From contig JAEYNP010000080.1 in the NCBI GenBank assembly GCA_023412495.1, positions 325,323 through 389,322 of the forward strand: a stretch of DNA of 64,000 nt, in the 5' to 3' direction. Origin of the DNA: Pseudomonadota bacterium (GTDB taxonomy: Bacteria > Desulfobacterota > Desulfobulbia > Desulfobulbales > Desulfocapsaceae). Made by a program: the position numbers and the translations under genes. Within the stretch, counting starts at the first letter, position 1. The number at the start of each line of letters is the position of its first letter. The notes beneath the pieces were generated by a model that was given only the letters and a program-made list of their open reading frames with translations, did no database searches and was not told the DNA's origin. Positions 8,694 through 19,164 of the stretch are shown one piece after another.

Positions 8694-10194
8694 TTATGTC
8701 CTCTTCCATCATGGGAATTTCCACCCGAACCAGCGTGCCGCTGCCGGGAACAGACTTCAGTTCGAAGATCCCGCCCAGGGAATCGGTTCGTTCTTTCATG
8801 CACAAGAGGCCGATTCCCATGGTCTGCTCGCGGGGCAGGCTGCCTTCTTCGGCGAGTTCGAAGCCCACCCCGTTGTCCCGGCAGGAAAAGATCACGACCG
8901 GGTGACTGCAGGCAAGTTTGAGGACGATGGTGTTCGCGCCCGAGTGTTTCAGGGCGTTGTTCACCGATTCCTGAAAGATCCGGTACAGAACGATCTCGAT
9001 GGCCGGGGAAAGCCTGCGCTTGAACCCCATGGCCTGGAATTCGATGGCTATTCCGGGCACCCTCGCCATCAGATCCTCGACCGACCACTCCAGGGCGGGA
9101 ACGAGACCGAGATGGTCGAGAAGATCCGGGCGCAGACGGGAGGTGGTCGATCGGATGGTTTCGGCCAGATCGCCTATCTTTTCGATGACCCGGGAACAGA
9201 GGAGCCGCTCGTGGCTTTGTCCGTTATCGAGCAAGCCTTGTAGTTTTTCCATGTCGAACCGCAGCGAGGTGAGCACCTGGCCGAATTCGTCGTGGAGGTC
9301 GGCGGCCAGGGATTTACGTTCTTCTTCGATGACCTCGATGAGTTTCCTGGACAGATCCCGGACTCGGTTTTCGGCCTGCTTGATCTTGGTGAGATCGATA
9401 AAATTTCCCACCACCGCCGGTCGCCCCATGTACGAGGCGTTCGCCGACCGTCCTTCGACCCAGACGGTGTCGCCGTTCTTGTGGAGGAGCCGAAATGGAT
9501 AATGGCTCGGGCGCACCTCCTCGCCCCGCTCTCTTGCCAGACCCCGCGCCCGGACCATATCCCGGTCATCGGGATGGATGAATTCCCAGAACGGCCTGCC
9601 GATGATCTCCTCGTCGGAGGAGTAGCCCAGCAAGCCGATCAGGGACGGATTGACATAGGAGAACAAGCCCCCCTGCTCGAACATGTAGATTCCGGCCAGG
9701 GAATTGTTCAAGACGGTTCGATATTTCTCCTCCGTCTTGAGGTGTTCCGTCTCCTTCTTCTTTAGTTCGGTGATATCGATGATGAACCCCTCATAACCCG
9801 CCAGCTTGCCCGACAGGTTGTTTCTTGGCGCGGCCGTTATCCTGACATCGAACTCGCTGCCGTCCCGCTTCCGCAGCTTCGTTTCGAAGTCTCGAACGGT
9901 GCCGGCGGAATCCAGCAACTGCAGGTAGGTATCCCAATCTTTCACGTCGGCGAAGAAGGAGATCAACGAGCATTTGATCATCTCCTTCGGTTCGTCGTAA
10001 CCAAACTGCCTCGCGCCGGCGAGGTTGATGTTGAGCAGAATGCCGTTCCTATCGGTCACATAGATCCCTATCGGCGAATTCTCGAACAGATGCCGGTATT
10101 TTTTCTCCGAAGCGCGAAGCTCGCCGAATCCCTCGGGGGGCAGAGTCATCATCTGTGGACCTTCCATCTCAGTTTTTTTCGGGCAACAGGCCAT
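8686..10194 (-). CDS. PAS-PAS sensor histidine kinase (HisKA_3 class)
   Basis: Up to 502 residues; an internal ATG at 10152 with AAGG upstream is an alternative start. Two PAS domains (about 28-150 and 155-270) carry the motifs KYRHLFENSPIGIYVTDRNG and KYRTVLNNSLAGIYMFEQGG. The HisKA_3 dimerisation helix has the phosphoacceptor His in LAADLHDEFGQ near 305. The ATPase domain shows NALKHSGA (N box) and DNGVGFEL (G1 box). There is no membrane segment, so it senses something in the cytoplasm, such as redox state, gas or a ligand. It partners the overlapping response regulator. Confidence 0.93.
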   Translation of the reverse strand: MACCPKKTEMEGPQMMTLPPEGFGELRASEKKYRHLFENSPIGIYVTDRNGILLNINLAGARQFGYDEPKEMIKCSLISFFADVKDWDTYLQLLDSAGTVRDFETKLRKRDGSEFDVRITAAPRNNLSGKLAGYEGFIIDITELKKKETEHLKTEEKYRTVLNNSLAGIYMFEQGGLFSYVNPSLIGLLGYSSDEEIIGRPFWEFIHPDDRDMVRARGLARERGEEVRPSHYPFRLLHKNGDTVWVEGRSANASYMGRPAVVGNFIDLTKIKQAENRVRDLSRKLIEVIEEERKSLAADLHDEFGQVLTSLRFDMEKLQGLLDNGQSHERLLCSRVIEKIGDLAETIRSTTSRLRPDLLDHLGLVPALEWSVEDLMARVPGIAIEFQAMGFKRRLSPAIEIVLYRIFQESVNNALKHSGANTIVLKLACSHPVVIFSCRDNGVGFELAEEGSLPREQTMGIGLLCMKERTDSLGGIFELKSVPGSGTLVRVEIPMMEEDING

Positions 10195-10311
10195 TGATCT
10201 ATGTATCCCAATGAAATGGCCGTCGGCGCTAAAATATCCCTCTCCGCTATCACCTGATGGCGGAAGCCGTCTCCTTCATCTCGGTCGAATATGAATCGGT
10301 AATGCCTTCCT

Positions 10312-10450
10312 CAGAATTCACAGTATATCGTATTACGGCCACGATTCACAACATGCTGCGACCAATATTGCTGCATTTCGTATAATCAACCAATAGCTCA
10401 TTTATAAATATTTAATATTATATCGTAAAAATACTGGCACGCATATCGCT
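10312..10450 (+). promoter_or_regulatory. Sigma-54 promoter with upstream activator motifs, in front of PPK2
   Basis: TGGCAC (10435-10440), 5 bases, then TCGC (10446-10449) is a -24/-12 promoter. About 85 bases upstream is TTCACAACATGCTGC (10346-10360), matching the motif seen at four other places in this window. CAGTATATCGTA and AATATTGCTGCA are nearby looser copies. Transcription would head towards PPK2, whose start is about 330 bases on. The rest of the 10195-10781 gap holds no gene I can support. Confidence 0.55.
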
Positions 10451-10781
10451 AATAGAGGGAATCGTCGGAATACTGGTAGTATGTTCGAATTAAGAAAATT
10501 CCCCGGAACAATACGCTCCAGATCATCCTTGGATACGTGTTGATGCCATTCCCGTGCGGGGTTTGGGAGATATAAATCATGATGGACTCGTGAAAAGTCC
10601 GGTCTACTTCGTTGTAGGTCTGAAACGGCGCTTCGCTGTACCATATGTACTACCAAAGCACCGTTTTAGACACTACACCTCGTATATCAAACTTTTTCCA
10701 GAAGTCCATCTCCACGGGTTGGAGCACTTTTTACGGCTTTATCAATCATTGAAATGAAAAAAACCTGAAGGAACAACATCG

Positions 10782-11609
10782 ATGGAAAACGAAAAAAGTG
10801 ACGAAAAGCATAACAAAAAAGAAGCGAAAGCAGTGAAAAAGCTGAAGGCAAAGGAGTATGACAAGGAACTGGCCAAATTGCACGTGGAGCTGGTCAAGCT
10901 TCAGGAATGGGTCAAACTCAAGGGACTGAAGGTTTGCATCATCTTCGAGGGGCGCGACGGCGCCGGCAAGGGAGGGACGATCAAAGCGATAACCGAGCGC
11001 GTCAGCTCCCGCGTCTTCCGGGTCGTGGCTCTTCCGGCCCCGACGGAGAGGGAAAAATCGCAGATGTACCCCCAGCGCTATGTACAACATCTTCCGGCAG
11101 CCGGCGAGGTGGTGATCTTCGACCGGAGTTGGTACAACCGGGCAGGCGTCGAGCGGGTCATGGGGTTCTGTACCAAGGATGAGGTCAAACAGTTCCTGGA
11201 GGTGGTACCGCACTTTGAGAAGCTGGCCTGTGACTCCGGCATTATCCTGCTCAAGTACTGGCTGGAGGTCAGCCCGGAAGAGCAGACCCGCCGGCTGGAG
11301 TCCCGGATCGAAGACGGGCGCAAGATCTGGAAGCTCTCCCCCATGGATATCAAGTCGTACAGCCGCTGGGACGACTACACGCGGGCGCGCGACGAGATGA
11401 TCGCCGCCTCCGACACTCCCTGGGCGCCCTGGTATGTGGCGCCATCGGACAACAAGAAACAGGCGCGGCTGAACATCATCAGCCACATTCTCGGCAGGAT
11501 TCCGTATGAAGAAGTGGTGCTCGAAAAGGTTAAACTCCCGAGTCGGAAGAAAATTGGCAAGTACAAGTCGCCCGACTATCCGCTGAAGTTCATCCCCGAG
11601 GTCTTCTGA
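10782..11609 (+). CDS. ppk2: Polyphosphate kinase 2 (PPK2)
   Basis: 275 residues, the length of single-domain PPK2. It moves phosphate between polyphosphate and nucleoside diphosphates. Walker A is GRDGAGKGGTIKAI near residue 55. The lid module reads FDRSWYNRAGVERVMGF, and the conserved TPWAPWYV block is near 210. The first 30 residues are a lysine-rich tail. A sigma-54 type promoter lies upstream and a SulP transporter starts 82 bases downstream in the same direction. This suggests an energy or stress role under enhancer-dependent control. Confidence 0.95.
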   Translation: MENEKSDEKHNKKEAKAVKKLKAKEYDKELAKLHVELVKLQEWVKLKGLKVCIIFEGRDGAGKGGTIKAITERVSSRVFRVVALPAPTEREKSQMYPQRYVQHLPAAGEVVIFDRSWYNRAGVERVMGFCTKDEVKQFLEVVPHFEKLACDSGIILLKYWLEVSPEEQTRRLESRIEDGRKIWKLSPMDIKSYSRWDDYTRARDEMIAASDTPWAPWYVAPSDNKKQARLNIISHILGRIPYEEVVLEKVKLPSRKKIGKYKSPDYPLKFIPEVF

Positions 11610-11691
11610 GAAGGCAGCCCGACTGCGGGCAAAATGAGAGGATTTGCGAACAATGGTTGAATGGGTTGGTATTGCACGAAAATGAGGTGCA

Positions 11692-13420
11692 ATGTCGGTG
11701 AGCGGACTCGGTAAGATAATTCCCATGATGGGGTGGCTCCCTTCCTACCGAAAGGAATGGCTTCGTTTCGACCTTGTGGCCGGCCTGACGGCGGCCACGG
11801 TGATCATCCCCAAGGCGATGGCCTATGCCGCCATCGCAGGCCTCCCGCTGGTGGTGGGTCTGTATACTTCGCTCGTCATGCTGGTGGTGTATGCCGTGCT
11901 GGGCACCTCCCGTCTCCTGAGCGTAACCACCAGTTCCACCATTGCCATTCTGGCGGCAAGTGCCCTCGGGGCGGTTGCCCCAGGCGGCGAGGTCGCCATA
12001 CTGATGTCGGCATCCGCCACCCTGTCGCTCCTCGTGGGGACCTTCCTGCTGCTGGGGGGACTCCTGAGACTCGGCATACTGGCCAACCTTATCTCCGACC
12101 CGGTACTCACAGGATTCAAGGCGGGAATAGGCATGGTCATCGTGCTGGACCAGGCACCCAAGCTTCTGGACGTGCATATCGCCAAGGCTGGTTTCTTCCA
12201 GGACATCGTCTCGATCATCAAACACCTGCCGGAGACGTCCTTTCCCACGTTGATACTCGCCCTGGCGATGCTCGCCCTCCTGCTCGGTCTCAAACACTTC
12301 ACGCCGCGACTGCCGGCCTCCTTGACAACCGTTGCGGTCGGCATAGCCCTGTCGGGCCTAGCCGGGCTCGACCGGTGGGGTATTTCGCTGGTGGGAACAG
12401 TCCAGGCCGGGCTGCCGAGCTTTGCCCTTCCCGACCTCAACCTGGCGCAGCAGCTCTGGCCGGCCGCCCTCGGCATCGCCCTGATGAGTTTCGTCGAAAC
12501 GGCCGCCGCGGGGCGGGCCTTCATCCATGAGGGCGACCTCCCCCCTGAGGGAAATCACGAGCTGGTGGCGACAGGCCTGGCAAACCTTGCGGGGGCCTTC
12601 TTTCACAGCATGCCAGGCGGAGGAGGAACCTCGCAGACGGCGGTGAAACCAGGACGCCGGCGCCCGCACCCAGATCTCGGGATTGGTGACCGCAGCGGCG
12701 ATCATGGCGACTCTGCTCTTTCTCGCTCCTTTCTTCGGACTGATACCCAATGCCACCCTGGCTGTCGTCGTTATCATCGCCAGTGTCGGCCTGGTCAGCC
12801 CGTCCGAGTTCCGAGCTATCCACTCTATCAGAACCATGGAGTTTCACTGGGCCCTCATCGCCGCTTTCGGGGTGATGGTGTTAGGAACCCTGGATGGACT
12901 CCTGATAGCGGTGTTGGTGACGATAGTGTCGCTGATCGTTCGCGCCAACAATCATCCCATCCATATACTGGGTCGCAAACCGGGAACAAGGATCTTCCGC
13001 CCCAACTCTCCCGAGCACCCAGCGGACGAAACCTTTCCGGGACTTTTGCTTCTTCGCCCGGAAGGAGCAATATTCTTTGCCAATGCCCCGCGGCTTGGTC
13101 TGAATATACGGTCTCTTATCGCCGAGTTCAGTCCCCGGGTCCTGATTCTGCACTTGAGCGCCGTGCCCTACATGGAATACACCGCACTCATGATGCTGAC
13201 CAAATTGGAAGAGCAGCTCAGCAAGGCCGGGATAGAGATATCGCTGGTGGCGATGAATCCGTCCGTTCTGGAGGTAATCAAGCGATCGCCGCTCTGGAGG
13301 CGATTGGGGAGTGATCGGATATTCTTTACTCTTGATCAGGCGGTCGAGCATTTTCAGCGGCGATCAGCGGAAGATTTTTCATCTCTTACGCCTTTTCGCG
13401 CTCCCGGCGGCGATAGCTGA
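11692..13420 (+). CDS. SulP-family anion transporter with STAS domain, interrupted by a 1-base frameshift
   Basis: The first part (11692 to about 12646) encodes the transmembrane core, opening near MGWLPSYRKEWLRFDLVAGL and ending in GGGGTSQTAV. The frame then breaks and resumes at 12683 with further membrane segments (LLFLAPFFGLIPNATLAVVV) and a C-terminal STAS domain (residues after GLLLLRPEGAIFFANA). Removing one A from the AAA at 12646-12648 restores TAVNQDAGARTQISG, the expected family sequence. The assembled protein would be about 575 residues, normal for SulP/SLC26 importers of sulfate, bicarbonate or other anions. It ends 35 bases inside the convergent regulator gene. Confidence 0.85.
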
Positions 13421-14930
13421 TGCCGAGCTTGTCCAGGCGCCAGCGCAGGGTGTTCGGGTTCATCCCGAGCATCTCCGCCGCCCCGCCGGGACCGTGGATC
13501 TTGCCCTTGGCATATTTGAGCACCGCGGCGATGTGGGCTGCCATCGCCTCTTCGAGTTTTAGCGGGGAAGGCGGGCCACCTTTGTCGGCAGGAGGTTTTG
13601 AGCCTCCCTCCTCCCGGGATGTTTTCATCGCAAAGGTAAGCGGACCGCCGCGGTGCCGGATCAGTTCACGCTCGACCAGATTCTCCAACTCGCGGACATT
13701 GCCCGGCCAGCTGTACTCCATGAGCCGCAGTAGTGCCCCCGGCGCAATCGACGGGGGATAGGCAATGCCGAGTTCCCTGCTCTTCGCCGCCACGAAATGG
13801 CGGGTCAGCGCCGGGATGTCCTCCTTGCGCTGCCTGAGCGGCGGCACGATGACAGGGAATCCGTTCAGCCGGTACCAGAGATCCTCGCGAAAGCGCCCTT
13901 CCAGTATCATGCTCTGCAGATTCCGATGGGTTGCGGCAATGACCCGGATGTTGACGGGGATCGGGCGCTTCCCCCCTACCCTCTCCACCTCGCGATGCTG
14001 CAGCACCCGCAGGAGCCGTACCTGCGCCGTCGGGGGAAGCTCCCCAATTTCGTCCAAGAAAATCGTTCCTCCCTCCGCCCGCTCGAAGCGTCCCCTGCTC
14101 TCGGCGATCGCCCCGGTGAACGCGCCCCGCTCGTGGCCGAACAATTCGCTGTCGATCAAGTTCTCCGGCAGGGCGCCGCAGTTCACCTTTATGAACGGGC
14201 CGTCCTTACGGGGAGATGAGTAGTGAATGGCGTTGGCGATCATCTCCTTGCCGGTCCCGGTCTCGCCGAGGATCAGCACCGTGTTGTTGAGCGGCGCCAC
14301 CTGGCGGACCATCTCCATCACGCTGCCGAGGCCGGTGCTGTCGCCGATTATCTCGTCGGCCCCGCCCCGGTTCAGCTCGCGGTGGAGAAAACGCTTGTCG
14401 TCCAGAAGGATTGCCTGGTAGCGGAGCACCTCCTCATGGGCCAGCGCGTTGGCCAGGGCGATGGAAAACGGCTTGGCCAGGCAACCGACGAGTTCAACAT
14501 GCTCCTCTCTGTAGCGCCCCTCACCCCAAGCACGGAGGGTCAGCCCACCGAGCAGCTCCTCCCCCATATGCAGAGGGATGATGAGATCTGTGTTCCCCGT
14601 GTGCTTGGTCAACGGCCTCATGACGCTGAATATCTCATCCTCTCCCGAGTCCACGATGAACGGCGCGCGGAAATCACGTGCCGCTATCGCCTCCGGTATC
14701 CCTTCCGGCAGCGGGATTAGTTCATCGGGTGGGACGGCGTCTATTTCGAAGGCCTGAGCTATACGACGGATCGCCCCCAGGCGCCTGTCCAGGATGAACA
14801 GGGTCAATGCGTCGAGCGGAACCTGCTCCCTCAGGTATTCATAGGCACTGCGCAGAGATTCCTTGATTTCCAGGCTGCTGCAGATCCTGAGTGTGACTTC
14901 CCTTATCAATTCCACCCGATTCGCATCCAT
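13386..14930 (-). CDS. Sigma-54 dependent activator, GAF-AAA-Fis (copy 1)
   Basis: About 514 residues, started at AGGAAAAAAG-ATG by alignment with copy 2. Residues 1-165 are a GAF-type sensory domain. The AAA+ domain follows with Walker A GETGTGKE, the sigma-54 contact loop GAFTGA, Walker B GTIFLDEIGELP and the arginine-finger segment FREDLWYRLN. The C-terminal Fis-type helix-turn-helix reads GGAAEMLGMNPNTLRWRLDK. It is close in sequence to the activator at 17366-18898 and is divergent from the chemoreceptor, with binding-site-like repeats in between. It resembles FhlA/NorR activators; the GAF ligand is unknown. Confidence 0.93.
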   Translation of the reverse strand: MDANRVELIREVTLRICSSLEIKESLRSAYEYLREQVPLDALTLFILDRRLGAIRRIAQAFEIDAVPPDELIPLPEGIPEAIAARDFRAPFIVDSGEDEIFSVMRPLTKHTGNTDLIIPLHMGEELLGGLTLRAWGEGRYREEHVELVGCLAKPFSIALANALAHEEVLRYQAILLDDKRFLHRELNRGGADEIIGDSTGLGSVMEMVRQVAPLNNTVLILGETGTGKEMIANAIHYSSPRKDGPFIKVNCGALPENLIDSELFGHERGAFTGAIAESRGRFERAEGGTIFLDEIGELPPTAQVRLLRVLQHREVERVGGKRPIPVNIRVIAATHRNLQSMILEGRFREDLWYRLNGFPVIVPPLRQRKEDIPALTRHFVAAKSRELGIAYPPSIAPGALLRLMEYSWPGNVRELENLVERELIRHRGGPLTFAMKTSREEGGSKPPADKGGPPSPLKLEEAMAAHIAAVLKYAKGKIHGPGGAAEMLGMNPNTLRWRLDKLGISYRRREREKA

Positions 14931-15000
14931 CTTTTTTCCTAATTGGGTATTTTTTCTCTCTTCGCAATTCATCATGCTGGGTATCCCGTCCGGTGGTTAT

Positions 15001-15256
15001 TACAACATGTTGCATTTTACCTCAACAACAATATTCAACAGTATTTTACTATTGAATATTGTATTTTCCTCCACCTCGCCAGTTCCACCTGGATTGCCCG
15101 CATATCTTTCGGCCTTTTCATTTCCACGGCATATCGTAGCTTTGTCGAATTTTTACAAGATTTCACAACATAAATACGGAATATCACAATATCAGGAGTA
15201 TTGCGGCACCTAAGATACTGAAATCATAAGGTTAAAGCACTGGCACTTTCGTTGCA
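15001..15256 (+). promoter_or_regulatory. Activator-site cluster and consensus sigma-54 promoter of the chemoreceptor
   Basis: TGGCAC-TTTCG-TTGCA at 15241-15256 is an exact -24/-12 match, 65 bases before the chemoreceptor start. Upstream are TTACAACATGTTGCA (15000-15014), a perfect 11-base inverted repeat ACAATATTCAA/TTGAATATTGT (15028-15038, 15052-15062), and TTTCACAACAT and ATCACAATAT near 15160-15195. These fit enhancer sites for the divergent sigma-54 activator. Confidence 0.65.
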
Positions 15257-15320
15257 AGAGCAGACAAGGGAACCAAAAAGGGAAGAAATCCACGCACGTC
15301 CACACATTCGTTGGAGGAAC

Positions 15321-17318
15321 ATGATGAAACTGTTTTCGATCAAAACCAAATTGATGATAGGCGGAACAACGCTGGTCTTCCTGCCGCTGCTGCTGGTAGG
15401 CCTGATTGCCATGAACAGGTCCGCCGACGCCCTTCTGGCCCTGGGCAAGGAGGGCGCCAGGATGAACGCCGTGGCCATAGCCAGACTGGTGGACAACCTG
15501 ATCGCGGAGGAGAAAAAAATCGCCGAAATTTTCGCCGGCGAGCGGTTGATTGTCGAAGCCGTGGCCAAGATAGATCAGGTGGGTGTCGAAAATGCCGCCG
15601 CAGAAGCGAGTGCGACCTCTTCCCGTTTGCTCGAGCACGTTGAACGGTTGGGGGAAAACTACGAAGGCATCTTCGTCACCGACCGTAACGGCAACATCTT
15701 CACCGGCGTCAACGGGAAAACGTCCTACAGCGGCCTGAATGTCGCAGAACGCGAATATTTCAAGAGTGCGAAATCGTCGAAATCGACGGTCATCGGCGAT
15801 GTCGTCAGATCAAAGGCCAGCAACAATCTGACCTGTGTCGTCTGCGCCCCGGTTGTCGGCGGATCCGCCGAATTCTTGGGAACGGTGGGGCTGATCATGA
15901 AGGTCGACTCTCTCGTCCAGCTGATCTCCGGGAACAAGATCGGTGAAACGGGCTATGGCTTTTTGGTCGCAAAATCGGGCATTATGCTCGCCCATCCCTC
16001 GGCGGAAACTATTCTGCAACTGAATGTCAAGAACATCAAGGGGGCGGAGGATTTTGCCGCCAGAATGCTTGCCGGGGACAGCGGCGCAGCAGAGTACGTT
16101 TTCCGCGGAACCAGGAAAATTTCAGGTTATGCGCCCCTGACTGCGGCCGACTGGTTTGCCGGCGCCACCCAGAATGCCGATGAATTTCTCGCGCCTACCA
16201 AACACATCAGAAACCTGATTCTGCTGGTCACCGTCCTGGCGGTGGCGGCAACGGTGGGGGTGGTAATCCTCGCCTCGCTCGGCATCGTCAGGCCGATCAA
16301 CAAGGCAGTGGCAGGGCTCCGGGACATCGCCGAAGGCGAAGGCGACCTGACCATGCGCCTGGAGGTCAAATCGAAGGACGAGATCGGCGAGATGGCCCTG
16401 TGGTTCAACTCCTTCATCACCAAGTTACAAGATATTGTCAGGAAAATCGCTGAAAATTCCGACTCTATCGGCTCATCCTCAACCGACCTTTTGAAAATTT
16501 CGGGTGAGTTGTCGTCCGGGGCCGAAGACACTTCGCGCCGCGCGGGCAGTGTGGCCGCCGCCGCAGAGGAGATGAGCGCCAATATCAACAGTGTCGCCGC
16601 AGCCATGGAAGAGTCGGCGACCAACGCCAACATGGTGGCTTCAGCCGCCGAGGAAATGAGTTCCACCATCAGGGAGATCGCCGAAAACGCCGAAAAGGCG
16701 CACGTCATCTCCACCGACGCCGTGAGCCAATCGGAGAGCGCGGCGAGGAAGATGAGCGAATTGGGCCTGGCGGCGGAAAAGATCGGCCGGGTGACCGAGA
16801 CCATCACCGAAATTTCCGAGCAGACCAACCTGCTGGCGCTGAATGCCACTATCGAAGCGGCCCGCGCCGGCGAGGCCGGCCGGGGATTTGCCGTCGTTGC
16901 CAATGAAATCAAGGAACTGGCAAAGCAGACGGCGGTGGCGACGCTCGACATCAAAGGCCAGATCGAGGAGGTCCAGCGCACCACCGGTTCCACCGGCGCG
17001 GAAATCGACCGGATCTCGTTAATCATCGGCGGGGTCAACGAAATCGTGGCATCCATCGCCACCGCCGTGGAGCAGCAAACGGCAGCCACCCGGGAGATCG
17101 CCGACAACATTTCCCAGGCGAGCCAAGGCATCCAGGAAGTCAACGAGAACGTCAGCCAGAGCTCCTCGGTGGCCACCGGCATCAGCCGCGATATCGCCGA
17201 GGTCGATTCCGCCGCCGGGGTGATTTCAGAGAGCAGCAGGCTGGTGCGCTCCAGCTCGGAAAACCTGCAGAAAATGGCAGGCGAACTCAACGCTATCGTG
17301 GGCAGGTTCAAAATTTGA
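15321..17318 (+). CDS. Methyl-accepting chemotaxis protein with periplasmic Cache sensor
   Basis: 665 residues from an ATG preceded by GGAGGA. A first membrane segment (about 12-32) leads to a periplasmic Cache-type domain (35-295), including [19 protein letters not shown] and [19 protein letters not shown] second membrane segment (about 300-322) is followed by HAMP and the cytoplasmic signalling hairpin with the invariant tip [20 protein letters not shown]. Cache domains usually bind small organic ligands. The gene is flanked by two almost identical sigma-54 activators and has a consensus sigma-54 promoter, so its expression is probably conditional. Confidence 0.95.
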   Translation: MMKLFSIKTKLMIGGTTLVFLPLLLVGLIAMNRSADALLALGKEGARMNAVAIARLVDNLIAEEKKIAEIFAGERLIVEAVAKIDQVGVENAAAEASATSSRLLEHVERLGENYEGIFVTDRNGNIFTGVNGKTSYSGLNVAEREYFKSAKSSKSTVIGDVVRSKASNNLTCVVCAPVVGGSAEFLGTVGLIMKVDSLVQLISGNKIGETGYGFLVAKSGIMLAHPSAETILQLNVKNIKGAEDFAARMLAGDSGAAEYVFRGTRKISGYAPLTAADWFAGATQNADEFLAPTKHIRNLILLVTVLAVAATVGVVILASLGIVRPINKAVAGLRDIAEGEGDLTMRLEVKSKDEIGEMALWFNSFITKLQDIVRKIAENSDSIGSSSTDLLKISGELSSGAEDTSRRAGSVAAAAEEMSANINSVAAAMEESATNANMVASAAEEMSSTIREIAENAEKAHVISTDAVSQSESAARKMSELGLAAEKIGRVTETITEISEQTNLLALNATIEAARAGEAGRGFAVVANEIKELAKQTAVATLDIKGQIEEVQRTTGSTGAEIDRISLIIGGVNEIVASIATAVEQQTAATREIADNISQASQGIQEVNENVSQSSSVATGISRDIAEVDSAAGVISESSRLVRSSSENLQKMAGELNAIVGRFKI

Positions 17319-17365
17319 TCATCGCGGATTCGGGCGCAACCCGCGCGGCGAGGGTGGAGACGGGG

Positions 17366-18898
17366 TTATTCGCGTTCCCGGCGGCGGTAGCTGATGCCGA
17401 GCTTGTCCAGGCGCCAGCGCAGGGTGTTGGGGTTCATCCCCAGCAGTTCCGCCGCCCCGCCGGGACCGTGGATCTTGCCCTTGGCATGCCTGAGGACCGC
17501 GCCGATATGGGCCGCCATCGCCTCCTCGAGCTTCAGCGGGAAAGGCGGCGCCCCCTCATCGGCAGGTTTCTTTGCGCCTTCTTCTTCATGGACCGGCTTC
17601 ATGGCAAAGGTAAGCGGCCCGCCGCGGTGCCGGATCAGCTCGCGCTCGACCAGATTCTCGAGTTCTCGGACATTGCCCGGCCACTGGTTCTCCATCAGCC
17701 GCATCAGCGCGCCCGGGGCGATCGACGGCGGGTAGGCGATGCCGAGTTCCCTGCTCTTTGCCGCCACGAAATGGCGGGTCAGCGCCGGGATGTCCTCCTT
17801 GCGCTGCCTGAGCGGCGGCACCATGATGGGGAAGGCATTCAGCCGGTACCAGAGGTCCTCGCGAAAGCTCCCTTCCGCGATCATGGACTGCAGGTTGCGA
17901 TGGGTTGCGGCGATGACCCGGATATTGACGGGGATCGGACGCTTGCTCCCTACCCTCTCCACTTCGCGATGCTGCAGCACCCGCAGGAGCCGCACCTGGG
18001 CGGTCGGGGGAAGCTCGCCGATCTCATCGAGAAAGATCGTCCCGCCCTCCGCCCGCTCGAAGCGCCCCCTGCTCTCGGCGACCGCCCCGGTGAACGCGCC
18101 CCGCTCATGGCCGAACAGCTCGCTGTCGATCAGGTTCTCGGGCAGGGCGCCGCAGTTCACCTTGATGAACGGGCCGTCCTTGCGTGGGGACGAGTAGTGG
18201 ATGGCGTTGGCGATCATTTCCTTGCCGGTCCCGGTCTCGCCGAGGATCAGCACGGTGTTGTTGAGCGGCGCCACCTGGCGGACCATCTCCATGACGCTGC
18301 CGAGACCGGTGCTCTCGCCGATGATCTCCTCCGCCATGCCGGAGTGCAATTCGCGGTGGAGAAAGCGCTTGTCGTCCAGGAGGATTTCCTGGTAGCGGAG
18401 CACCTCCTCGTGGGCCAGGGCATTGGCCAGGGCAATCGCAAAAGGCTTGGCCAGGCAGCCGACGAGTTCGACATGGTCGTCACTGAAGCGCCCCTCTCCC
18501 CAGGCGCGCAGGGTCAGCCCACCGAGCAGTTCTTCCCCCATGAGCAGCGGAACGATCAGGTCGGAGTTTCCTTCGAGCTTCGCCGGTGGGCCGAGAACCC
18601 GAAAGATCTCATCTCTCGGATCCACGATATATGCCGCGCGAAAATTCCGAGCCGCTATCGATTCCAGCATTCCTTCCGGCAGCGGGATGATCTCATCGGG
18701 CGGTACAGCACCTTTTCCCAAGGCATAGGCAAGGTGACGGACGGCGCCAAGCCTGCTGTCGATGATAAAGATAGCCAGAACATCGAGCGGAACCTGTTCC
18801 CTAAGATATTCGAAGGCATTGCGCAAGGACTCCTTTATTTCGAGGCTGCTGCAGATCCTGAGGGTTATTTCCCTGATGAATTCATCGCGTTCATGCAT
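17366..18898 (-). CDS. Sigma-54 dependent activator, GAF-AAA-Fis (copy 2)
   Basis: 510 residues, same architecture as copy 1: GAF (1-160), AAA+ with GETGTGKE, GAFTGA and GTIFLDEIGELP, and a Fis helix-turn-helix (GGAAELLGMNPNTLRWRLDK). The central and DNA-binding domains differ from copy 1 by few residues, while the GAF domains differ more. This suggests a fairly recent duplication with change in signal sensing but similar DNA targets. It is divergent from the PAS-receiver gene, whose upstream region carries a copy of the shared ACAACATTCTG motif. Confidence 0.93.
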   Translation of the reverse strand: MHERDEFIREITLRICSSLEIKESLRNAFEYLREQVPLDVLAIFIIDSRLGAVRHLAYALGKGAVPPDEIIPLPEGMLESIAARNFRAAYIVDPRDEIFRVLGPPAKLEGNSDLIVPLLMGEELLGGLTLRAWGEGRFSDDHVELVGCLAKPFAIALANALAHEEVLRYQEILLDDKRFLHRELHSGMAEEIIGESTGLGSVMEMVRQVAPLNNTVLILGETGTGKEMIANAIHYSSPRKDGPFIKVNCGALPENLIDSELFGHERGAFTGAVAESRGRFERAEGGTIFLDEIGELPPTAQVRLLRVLQHREVERVGSKRPIPVNIRVIAATHRNLQSMIAEGSFREDLWYRLNAFPIMVPPLRQRKEDIPALTRHFVAAKSRELGIAYPPSIAPGALMRLMENQWPGNVRELENLVERELIRHRGGPLTFAMKPVHEEEGAKKPADEGAPPFPLKLEEAMAAHIGAVLRHAKGKIHGPGGAAELLGMNPNTLRWRLDKLGISYRRRERE

Positions 18899-18962
18899 TG
18901 CATCACCTCGTCCTCTCCTGCACTTTTTGATGTAGCCGCTGAGTTTACAGACCTTCCACTCA

Positions 18963-19026
18963 TTCTACAACATTCTGTGCTGCAGTCAAATTTCGCGATA
19001 TTTCGCGATCAGTCCGGCAAAATTGC
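18963..19026. promoter_or_regulatory. Candidate activator site between activator copy 2 and the PAS-receiver gene
   Basis: TTCTACAACATTCTGTG (18963-18979) matches the motif repeated before four other transcription units here. It is followed by TTCGCGATATTTCGCGAT, a short tandem repeat, and CAAAATTGCG. I could not find a good -24/-12 pair downstream, so the promoter itself is uncertain. Confidence 0.4.
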
Positions 19027-19164
19027 GTTTTGTTCATATTCGAAAACACCGACAGGGGAACCCCGGAGCCTGCCCCATTGTGTTTGCCATGATTGCATGA
19101 GTGTTCATTATTGAGCAGGAAGTTGCGTAAACCCATACACAACATTGGTCGAGAAGGCACGCCT

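Noticed and set aside
16127..17311. Minus-strand frame rich in Ser, Ala and Ile
   Set aside because: Antisense of the chemoreceptor signalling domain; composition is the expected mirror of its repeats.
17315..19114. Open frame of 599 codons on the plus strand
   Set aside because: It is the mirror of the sigma-54 activator on the minus strand, which has full domain motifs; the plus-strand translation is Arg/Gly/His-rich and matches nothing.
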